The position numbers and the translations under genes were made by a program. From NCBI GenBank assembly GCA_963920575.1, contig OY986972.1, positions 21,674,083 through 21,738,082 of the forward strand: a stretch of 64,000 nt of DNA. The letters are read 5' to 3'. The notes under the pieces are model-generated. The model saw only the letters and a program-made list of their open reading frames with translations. It searched no databases and had not been told where the DNA came from. The stretch is from Narthecium ossifragum. Its lineage: Eukaryota > Streptophyta > Magnoliopsida > Dioscoreales > Nartheciaceae. This document shows positions 55,351-64,000 of this stretch, one piece after another (position 1 is the first letter of the stretch; every line of letters begins with the position of its first letter).

Positions 55351-55446
55351 CTAGGGATCCAGTTTTCCACTTGATGTAGAGTTTTTCTATTTCCTTAGGG
55401 CTTAACTTGTCAATCGAGGAAAAAGAAAAAACAAGACATATCAAAG

Positions 55447-57490
55447 TAGGGTCATGTTATATGCACAACCGGTTTCACTAAGTGCACCTGTTTTTCTAAG
55501 TGCACAGGACGCGAGTTTTAAAGCACTGTCGAATGTTAAGTGCACCGTGTACGTTTTTTGATATATCCCATTATTACCCTTTAATTAAGAAACGTGGTTT
55601 GCTATATGAGAGTAAAGAGGCGGAATCCCCCCCTCTATCGCTAAACCCTCTCCTCCGGCGCTGCCTCCTCTCGCGGTAGCTCTTCCCCCTGAGCTATTCT
55701 CCTGTCCTACCACCCGTGAACCCATCCGGCGCCAGCTCCTCCTTATTTTCTCTTGACTCGGCGCTAGGTCCTCCTTCGGCGTTACCTCACCGGCGTGCCT
55801 CCTCCGGCTCTACCTCACCGGCGTGCCACCTCCTCCGGCGCTACCTGACCAGGGTGACTCCTCGTCGAGATCCGAACACGGCAACGAGCGGAAGAGGTAC
55901 CTTTCTCGCTCTCATCCCATCTCCCTCTCTCGCTCTCTTGCATTGCAGCTTAGGGTTTCGAAACCAGATTCCTTTACGAATTCCCTCGTGCACTTGAAGG
56001 TCTATTAAATGGTTTTGATATTGCTAATTATCTGGGATAGGAGAGACCATCATGTTTCTATTAAATGGTTGAGTATGCTTGGAAATGGTTTTCCTGACAA
56101 ATATAACTTGCGAGGGTGCTTTGGCTCTTCACTTGCTGGCGTTAAAGTATGAGCCAGATTTTTTCTACTGTGCTGGAGAGTCCTACAGGCTGTTGATTTG
56201 ATTTTAGGGAGTTAGGATTGCAATGTCATGTTAGAAGCATGAAGAAGGATTTGAGGTAAGACCGGTGGATTTAGAAATCAATCAGAAAGAAGGGGAAGAA
56301 GGATGAAGAATGATTGCAATGCCACGAAGAAGTGCAGAAAGAAGGGGAAGAATTGAAATAATAGGAAAGCATATGGGGGAAAAGTTTCCAAGGGGCTAGG
56401 TCTGAAATCAATCAATCTACAAAAAAGTAGGGCAGAGGATGATGAAAGAAGTATTCACCACTTGATAGCAGTGAGAGAGAAACAAATGACGAGGAGAAAC
56501 CTCCCTTGACATTGATAAGATTGAAATCAATTTAATCATCACTTGATTAATCCAAAGCACATCAAATCTAGTTTTAATCATACCTGAAGAATAACAACCT
56601 TTTGCCAGGTCTGGAACTGTCTTTGCTGTAGGGTGGACTAAAAGTATAAGCACCCTGTATATGATCGAGCCATCTAAAATCAGAACTGTTGAACTCAGTT
56701 TGTGTTGCTTGTAGGCTATCTCACATTGTTTACAGGATTGGCATCTTATACATCCTTTAGATCCTGATTTCGTTCATTTTATGCTACCTAGTTTTCCAAG
56801 GGCCAATATCATATTTCTTCATTTTAGATGTGCTGATTTGGCTCATGAAAAATACAGCTGTCAAGTTTCTTTCAGATTCACTTTCATTCTGAGGAGGAAG
56901 AAGCACCCCACTAAACTATCTGTTTGGGACTAACTTGTGGTAGACGGATGTGCAGTGCATATTGAACTACCGTTTGGTGGGTGTAGCAGCTGTGGGGTCA
57001 CGGTAAAAGTCCAAGTGTTGCGTGACGACATGTGCGAAATGCACATAGTCAGTTTGGTTTTGATCGTTGTTGTATCTGAATTTTTTGTGATTGGAAACGG
57101 TGTATTCACAAAAATACTACAATGCAAGGCTTGATAGCCATCATGTATGTCTCTGTTAAACTTTGAATTTGACTTTATGCGATGAGAATATTTTTTATGA
57201 TGGTGTAACACTGTCAGTCAAATGTGGAATGAGACGGTGCTCAATTGGAATGGGTTGTTTTATGTAGCCTTAGTTGCCGCGACACTCATCATTTGAGCAT
57301 GTTCCGCTTTATATACATGCCCCATTCTTCCCACCCACGGGTATGCGATATCCCTGGCCTTTCGTCATTTGTAGTGTTAGATGCGCACATTTTACAATCG
57401 CACTTTCTTAAGTCTGTTGCGTGAGTTAGAACTTTTACATTCGCACCACTTTTGTTAAAATGTTGCTCTAATGTTTATTCATTGTCACAG
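55447..57490 (+). other. Upstream region, probable 5' UTR exon and first intron of the Ulp1-like gene
   Basis: Bases 55620-55895 are GC-rich and leader-like, with a degenerate repeat of CCTCCTCCGGC.CTACCTCACCGGCGTGCC (55790-55850) and a donor (GAAGAG/GTACCT at 55895). The intron would run to the acceptor TGTCACAG (57490). The sequence between is AT-rich with no recognised gene. AAGTGCAC occurs three times near 55475-55540. Confidence 0.45.
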
Positions 57491-57492
57491 AC

Positions 57493-60175
57493 ATGAATGC
57501 ACCTGTCTATCGCCCAGTCAGGTGTAACAGTCGTTGTTACATGCAAGCGGTTGCAGATATCATCAAGAACTGCATAAATGATAGACATCTGTCGGTTGCC
57601 GCTCGGACGCCTTTCGAGGCCCTGTTTGACTTGCCCGGCATGGATCAAGACAGAGTGCTGTTGGACGAGATCCTCCTTTCATGGCGGCACGGAGCGTCCT
57701 TTCAGCTGGGTCCTAGGCTCGTCGAACTGACGGCTTTCGAGACTGCGCTCATTCTTGGCCTTCCAACAGGGGGCCAACCTATTGCTTTTGATCCGAGGAC
57801 GGATCCAGGCCACCGGCAATCGAAACCCAAAGTTGACCTGCCGCTTTGGGTTATAAGGCATGTACAGGCTGGTGAGACGCTCAATAGGTTGTGCCTTGAG
57901 CGAGTGATTCATAGTCTCGCTGGCTCGGACGAAGCAGACGATGTGGAGGACACTGTCCGGTTTTTTGTACTTTTCGTCTTCACTAGCGTACTGTTTGTGA
58001 GGAGCAACTACACCTGCCCGCCGGAGTTAGCGACGTATCTGAGCGATCTTGAGGGCAGTTGGGTCTATGACTGGGCTGGTGCTGTACACCGGCATCTGCT
58101 AGTTTGCTTGTCCCTGACGGCCCCAGAGTTGGCAACCCGTAAGAAAGCTCTTGAGGGTGTTCCGAGGAGAGGGAGGGCCACATATATATATCTAAACGGT
58201 TGTCCCTTCGTGCTCATGGTGCGTTAGTCTACTGACCTAACCCTGCAGCTTCACCTATTTCACATCTCACTTAGATCATTTAGTGTCTATTGTCGATGCA
58301 GATCTGGTATTACGAGTACACCTCTGCATGTAATCAAGCTCCGATGCCGAATGCATTCCCGCGGATGAGAAAGTGGGTCGGCGTTGCAAGAAAGAAATCG
58401 AAAACTTTGGCTAAGTCAAAGGCGTGGTTATCGATAGAGGATGTACGATTACTCGTCTTTTTCTTGCACGATTAGTTAACCACCTTTGCACTCTCGACTA
58501 TTGTATTTGTTCACCCATTCTAATCAGGTCCCTCCTACGCTGATGTTGACCACTGAAGAGGAGTTGTGGCTACAACAAGTGGATACCCGCCGGGCTCAGG
58601 CTCTCCGCAGCGGTAACATAGACTCCGCTGGGCCTTCTTCTTCCATGAGCCGGCCCAATGAAGAAGAGGTACATGCACAATATGTATCAATCATATTAAG
58701 CATAACTTGTGTAGCTCATCGGTTATACTCGCAGTTAATAATCCGGGGATGTATTCTAATCAGGATACATATATTGCCGTTTTGAGGAAGGAGGTGGAGG
58801 TCCAGCGGAAGATGATTGAAACATTAACAGAAGAAAATGTCGCATTCAAATCTCAGTTCCAGATGCTTAATGCTCGGATTGATGGAGGGTCGGCAGAAGA
58901 CACGGTGCATCGTGCCGAGGGGAGCGGGAAAGCGGCATTTGAAGATCTTGAGTCCACTGAACAATGTCCCCAAGTGATAAAAGACGTGAAAGTGTCTCAT
59001 AGACAGGTATTTGGTAGCCGGAGTTTATAATTGATTCTGAATCGCCGGAGTTTTTCAATGATTAATGAGTGTTCTGATGTATAGATGACGAAATATAAAA
59101 GATTCCGGGGTCTGGATAAGATTGAGGCCGGTGAAAAGACTATCATTCTTGAATACCTTGACGGTATCAAAAGGTATTGAGCATTTCAATCCAATAATTA
59201 CATAATAGCCTACATTATCCCTTCAAGATGTGGTTTGATGTTAACCAATTCAATTGCAATTTCAGCGCTTCTGAAATTGCATGGGAGGGGCCACACGTAC
59301 ATTTGACGGCTCAGCACATCCTTGACCTATTGAGCAAGGCAGAAGTTATCGACGACGTCGTGGACGTTATGATGACGATGTACGTGGATGGCCAACGATT
59401 TGCCTCCACGCGGTCAGTCCGTTCGACATTCTCTAGGAGCTACCTCCATGTAAGGCAGATTAAATCGTATATTTGCAGGTTAACTCTCTTTTTTCGTTTT
59501 GCGTGTTTGTTATAGCCAACGATAAACACATGGTACATTTTTTTGTTGTCGCAGAGATATGTGAAGGGGGGCGAGCAAGTTCAGATCAATAGACTACTGA
59601 GAGATCAGCTGAAGCAGTGGAAGTTATCGGACATGCAATTGTGGTTCATCCCATTGAACTCCAACAACCACTGGCATCTACTGTACGTCGACATAGCAAA
59701 CAAGGCTATGTTTCATTACACCTCGATTGCCGCCGATGTGTTCTTTGCAGAAGCCCTTGAAATGGTTTGTATGTGTAAGTTACGGTTTAATAGATTAATT
59801 TTCCATGAAGGTGTATCTCTAATTCGAATTTGTGTGCGTAGGCCTCGTGGGTACGTGCTCATATGCGCAATAAGCACAAGTCGTTGTCACGTGGTTGCGA
59901 GTGGCCACTTTCCACTGTACAAGGACCGCGTCAGCAAAGATTGTCGTACGTTATACATTAAACCTCGTCCGATGTCATATGCAATTTTCTGTCTAGCGTA
60001 TCACTTCATTGTACTTTTGGCTTGTAGATTGGATTGCGGCATTTTCGTCATCGAGTACATTGGCCGACTTCATAGAGGCGAGCCCCTTGATTTCAATGAC
60101 GAAGATATGTTGAGGTTGAGGGCAGAAGTAGCTGTCAAAATTATCGTAGACGGCCAAAACCAACAAAATAAGTAG
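57493..60175 (+). CDS. Ulp1-like (C48) cysteine-protease protein with PMD/DUF1985-like N-terminal domain, nine coding exons
   Basis: Exons: 57493-58218, 58302-58442, 58528-58668, 58764-59006, 59085-59173, 59266-59478, 59557-59764, 59842-59942 and 60028-60175. They give 669 codons plus stop, all in frame with GT-AG introns. Residues 50-110 (LDEILLSWRHGASFQLGPRL, FETALILGLPTGG) resemble the mobile-domain region found with Ulp1-like ends in plant transposon genes. A coiled coil lies near 340-370 (LRKEVEVQRKMIETLTEENV). The protease end has the catalytic histidine in NNHWHLLYVD (556), glutamine in RQQR (618-619) and cysteine in LDCGIF (624). The usual aspartate in YDSL appears to be threonine (HYTSI, 573), so activity is doubtful. 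Such genes typically ride in Mutator or CACTA elements; whether this is transposon or domesticated gene is open. Confidence 0.75.
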
Positions 60176-60474
60176 GACGGTGTTGATCGAAACACTCTGC
60201 ACATTCAAGTCCCTGACATACGCTAGCAGTTTCCCAGGTGTATCACGTAGTCCGATCGCGTAGCTTAAGCGATGAAGTCATAGAAAACAATCAGAAGACC
60301 GGACGATGATGTAATATCTCTTGCTAAAGCTATTCGAGGGTGTATCAAAATGTGAGATATCCTTCCATCGGCAATGTAAAAACTTATGTTGGATGAATGG
60401 ATGTTTTGCAATTGTGGAGAAGAACAACTCCTTGGCATAGCTCATTAGCACAGACTGTAAAAACATGAGTTATT
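60176..60474. other. 3' flank of the Ulp1-like gene
   Basis: No gene seen; probable 3' UTR. Confidence 0.45.
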
Positions 60475-61205
60475 TACTAGGACAGGACATTGATACCTGT
60501 GTAATGATGGTGGAATGCAGTAGTGTACATTGCAAAGATCGATATACAAGTACCGACTATTATATACCATTATCTCTACGACGTTACCGACAGAATGATT
60601 CCCTGATCGGTATAAAGCTAAAGATATCCCTAAACCCTGATCGGTATACGCTTACATATACCGAAATCGGTTCTTTGCAACCGATAGATTGATACCCTTG
60701 CCGGTTATGGAGTACCGATCAATATGCGATGCCTGAAACTTATCTGTGCAATGAGATTAGGACATGCAAATATCGGTATACAACTACCGACAGAAGGATT
60801 TCCTGATCGGTATGATACTAACGATATCTGTGTAATGAGATATATCGCGAAGTGTAAATTGCAAAAGATCGGTTATACAAGTTCCGACTGTTATATAAAC
60901 TTATCTGTGGTTTGTTACCGACGGAAGGATACCCTGATCGGTATATACACCTAACGATATTAGAAACATAGTAAATGGTCGGCACTGCGGTATATATATA
61001 CATATACTGCAATCGGAACTTTACTGCCGATAGAGTGATATCCTTGCCGGTACTGAAGTACCGACCAACATCGGTATAGAAGTACCGACCTTTAGATATA
61101 AGCATCAGTAGTTGCCTAACGTCCTAAGGATCCTCGCGTCGGTATTTGAGTACCGGTCAAAAGTGTGGATGTCGGTAAATAACAACCGTTATGTACCGAG
61201 CAAAA
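60475..61205. repeat. Field of TCGGTA / TACCGA inverted repeats
   Basis: More than a dozen short sites of the kind ATCGGTAT and GTACCGAC alternate in both orientations, often 10-15 bp apart so that they form small hairpins (for example TCGGTATAGAAGTACCGA at about 61071). The same motif returns at 63918-63995. This looks like the subterminal region of a CACTA-type or other DNA transposon. No terminus was found. Confidence 0.7.
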
Positions 61206-62924
61206 AATGTGTGGCCCAAAATGTGGAATGTAAATAATGCAACGAGTGAATCATCAACATTAGCAATATATATACAACATCTGCATGAACACAATCATCA
61301 TCAGCATGTTCAACACGAGATACTCAGTACCATTACACAGTGTCATCACCGATAGTTCAGGAGCATGTTCAGCCGTTAGAAAAAAAAATTTACAACAATT
61401 GCTGTTACCACAATAACTAGAACCCAAACAACGATGCGTATTTCGCGTAATTGGTCACATACAACTTGGAATTTTAGACCCGATGTGTCCTCTGTGACTT
61501 TGCCAGCGGTTGATCGTGCATCGAGTGAGGAAACAGTCGGTGAAGTAGGACCGGGAGTGGAAAGTAGTACATCTTCCTAGACAAAGAAACCACAGCCATG
61601 GCGACGATCCGAGCATGCATAAAAGATGCGACCGGGGTTTTTTGAAGTCGAAGAGGTTCGCCGCACGACGTTGAGCCCACATGTACACCTTAACAGAAGC
61701 GGACGAGGAGATGCAGAGGAAGACGAATGTGACATCCGTCCGAAACCAGCTCAACACAGAGAGAATCGATGTATTTGTTAATACCTATCCAGCAAGTAGG
61801 TTGTCAGCTTCTTCAATCAACCAATTGATGAAGCACAACGATGGGAGTGAATGATGGTGGAGGAAGCCGCTGGAGGAAGCCGCCGGCCAGCTGGAGAATG
61901 AACCAATTGATGAAGCGCGAGGGGAGTGTGAATGAACCAAGAAGCCGCCAGAGAGAAGATGGATGGGATGTCTTGCGCGCCGCCGATATGTGGATGGTGG
62001 TAGGCACCGGCCCGCAAACAGTGGAGGAAGCCACCGGCGAGCTGGATGATGCCCTGCTATGGTCACAGACCATTCATCGCGATCGCGGCTGGGTGACGGG
62101 TTAGGAAGATAATAGTTATGAAGCAGCTTAACTAATATGTTAACATCGTTTTCGATGTGGGACAACCAAGTATTACTTGACGTGATCTCTTCCATCACGT
62201 TACACCTGCTGGCAACCAGAACCCCTTCCTAAGTAACACCTGTATTCATTACATTGTCCATTCTTGCACACGATCTCGCAGAGGACAGGCCAAAGTATTG
62301 GCGATGTCTAAGATCGTGTAGTCACCTAGGCGATTGCACCCAAACAAAATGTGAATGTTGTGCGGCATCTGCAAAGCAATAGAAAAAAATTTTGCCACCA
62401 TCTGTTGCACATATGAATTACCACTAGTATGTACATTGCAAACATTAAAGCCTGAAATCCATACCATTGGTCCTGGACATGAAGGGCCCGGGACTCGGCA
62501 CGATCGCCATGCCGTTCATCACTGTTTCTCTCTTTACCGGCGTCACCATAGCAATATGCCTGTTATTCTGATCGTGAGACATGGGCAAAAAAAACTCTCT
62601 CATTTGGCATAGCTCTAATGCTCATTAGAGTCTCCCTTTACTTAGACATTAAAGGTAAGCTACATGTGCTTGGGAGTGAGTAAGTCCTCTTCTCTATTTA
62701 AAGCATTAGAGTTCTTGACGATGATGTGCATTTCTCTCCAGAAAAGAATCAGTCACATGCGAATAGTAGTGGAAATCATCCTTCACATGCTAACAGTTCA
62801 AAAGGGAACATAATAGTTTGATTAATTTGGACTTTTGCATTAACCTGTCAAAACATTGATGGGTGGCCTTGTCCTGTCTATGGCATAGGGAACATGATAG
62901 TTTGAGAAATTCTGTCTAGCATCA
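61206..62924. other. Unassigned region
   Basis: Minus-strand frames at 61455-61757 and 62249-62467 are open and codon-like but unrecognised. An approximately 80-bp imperfect direct repeat (CCAATTGATGAAGC, about 61823 and 61904) explains the open frames at 61785-62198. Confidence 0.35.
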
Positions 62925-63000
62925 CTCACATTATTGGTGGCCAATCAAATGTCTATGGTAACATTATTGCTGGCCAATCAATTGTCTATGGCAAATCATA
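62925..63000. repeat. Direct repeat of about 33 bp, two copies
   Basis: ACATTATTG.TGGCCAATCAA.TGTCTATGG occurs twice in a row, with a partial third ACATTATTG-less copy before AAATCATATACC. Confidence 0.75.
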
Positions 63001-63166
63001 TACCGGAGATAGGAGAGTGCAGGCCTTGGTTGCGGGCCTGCCGAGTGGGATGTCTAGTCCCAGGGCACGCGTCTCGTCCAACATACAGGCTCAGGCAGCA
63101 GCCCCTGTGTTTGGAATGGGCCCACCTACTATTAAGCATAACTTTTGGTACGAATGATTAGCTCGT

Positions 63167-63257
63167 GGATCCTGAACCGTCAGAGAGAATCCCCACTGCT
63201 CATGATCCTGAAACGTCAGAGAGAATCCCCACTGCTCATGATCCTGAACCGTCTCTC
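63167..63257. repeat. Direct repeat of 41 bp, two full copies plus a partial
   Basis: GATCCTGAACCGTCAGAGAG and the following ATCCCCACTGCTCAT recur at 63167 and 63208, with a third start at 63240. Confidence 0.85.
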
Positions 63258-63307
63258 GAGGCAAGCATCACTCACGTGCTCTCCCTTAAATGAATAGACG
63301 AATAGTC

Positions 63308-63420
63308 ACATGCAAACAGTGGAAAACAGAGCTCACATGCAAACAGTGGAAAACAGAGCTCACATGCAAACAGTGGAAAACATCACTCACATGCAAACAG
63401 TGGGGTGCATCACTCACATG
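63308..63420. repeat. Direct repeat of about 28-29 bp, four copies
   Basis: CACATGCAAACAGTGGAAAA followed by CAGAGCT or CATCACT, head to tail. Confidence 0.9.
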
Positions 63421-64000
63421 AACCCTCAGTGGAAATAATGTTGTATGGGTAAGTGGAAAGCAAGTGAGTGATGAAATTGAATTTTAGAAAGCATCACTGT
63501 AACCCAGCAGCATGGAGTCAAATTGCAAAAGATAACAACTCCTTGGAGATCCAAAGAAAGCTCACCTACCAGCTTATCAGACCTCTAGTTGTTTCTCTCT
63601 TTACCGGCATCTTTCTTGAAGATTAAAAATGCAAGACATATGTGAGGTTCATGTCTACGTTTATGATCTAGTGCTGAGATGACGGTGAGGGGGAAACAAC
63701 TGGAGCTTTGGTAGGAAATAATGTTGTATACGATGTCAACAGGCCGCAGTATGGACGTTCATCAGCATTATGCTTGACGGTAAGTACCACTGCTTATGTT
63801 GTCATTTGTTAATCTCTTTTCTACTTTTCTTCGCAAAATTGATCATGACTGATGATATATCGACGAAAGCATCAAGAATGAGGGTATCAAAATGGGAATC
63901 GTCCTCATCAGAATGTTGATCGGTAGTTGAATACCGTCAGGGAATCGTCCGCATCAGAATGCTAATCGCGTACCTTTTATACTGGTATCGGTAATTATCT
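63421..64000. other. Right edge
   Basis: No gene seen. TCGGTA/ATACCG motifs reappear from about 63918 to the end, related to 60475-61205. Confidence 0.5.

Larger units (their letters stand above)
52335..55434 (+). mobile_element. LINE, internally deleted, with ORF1 and RNase H tail
   Basis: GACATATCAAAG flanks the element (52323-52334 and 55435-55446) and an A-rich tail ends it (about 55419-55434), so both ends are known. It holds ORF1 (52354-53379) and, after a decayed stretch and an inserted LTR-like segment, only the RNase H part of ORF2 (about 54930-55350). The endonuclease and reverse transcriptase are missing. Confidence 0.85.

Noticed and set aside
59228..59265. Upstream ATG in the intron before exon 7 of the Ulp1-like gene
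   Set aside because: A pyrimidine-rich acceptor (TTTCAG) at 59265 and the family pattern place the exon start at 59266.

Overview
The window is nuclear DNA from a flowering plant, most likely a monocot. The evidence is plant-only gene families (PLS-class PPR proteins, plant-type APS reductase with a fused thioredoxin-like domain, GH17 glucanase with an X8 domain, F-box proteins), short GT-AG introns, very GC-rich coding ends (the GH17 exon) in AT-rich surroundings, and a dense load of plant transposons. I cannot name the species. One run of exactly 200 N (35584-35783) is an assembly gap. I saw no tRNA, rRNA, CRISPR array or bacterial-type feature.

Layout. 1-932: internally deleted LINE. 1282-13060: a complete Ty1/copia retrotransposon (437/438 bp LTRs, 5-bp target duplication TCCAT), split in its pol by a 4.9 kb non-autonomous CACTA transposon (5597-10479) that carries three exons and two introns of the cohesin gene SMC3. 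13775-14117: two Helitron-like elements facing tail to tail. 15517-17448: intact DYW-class PPR gene (+). 18988-21997: intact six-exon APS reductase gene (-). 22724-24500: decayed LINE. 24845-26149: cluster of short Helitron-like elements. 26506-31817: decayed hAT transposon, into which a PIF/Harbinger-like element (29500-31630) inserted; the latter holds fragments of a DnaJ gene, probably a PPR gene, and a nodulin-like MFS transporter gene. 33778 onward: GH17 beta-1,3-glucanase gene cut by the gap. 37492-38604: F-box gene, followed by a tandem F-box pseudogene split by a 2.6 kb insertion. 43215-45865: broken copies of TDP2 exons, one interrupted by a 797 bp Mutator-like element with near-perfect 120-bp inverted ends. 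46682-48958: PPR gene (-). 49341-51882: intact four-exon TDP2-like gene (-). 52335-55434: internally deleted LINE with a probable LTR fragment inside it. 57493-60175: a nine-coding-exon gene with a Ulp1-like protease end, followed by a field of TCGGTA/TACCGA inverted repeats.

How it works together. Roughly six host-type genes look intact or nearly so: two organelle PPR proteins, APS reductase (plastid sulfate assimilation), the glucanase (cell wall), the F-box protein (SCF ubiquitin ligase) and the TDP2-like repair enzyme. They do not form a pathway. The striking theme is capture and shuffling of host gene pieces by DNA transposons of at least three superfamilies (CACTA, PIF/Harbinger, Mutator), plus local duplication and decay of the F-box and TDP2 genes. 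Exon models were worked out by eye from splice sites, frame and family similarity; no alignment or transcript evidence was available.
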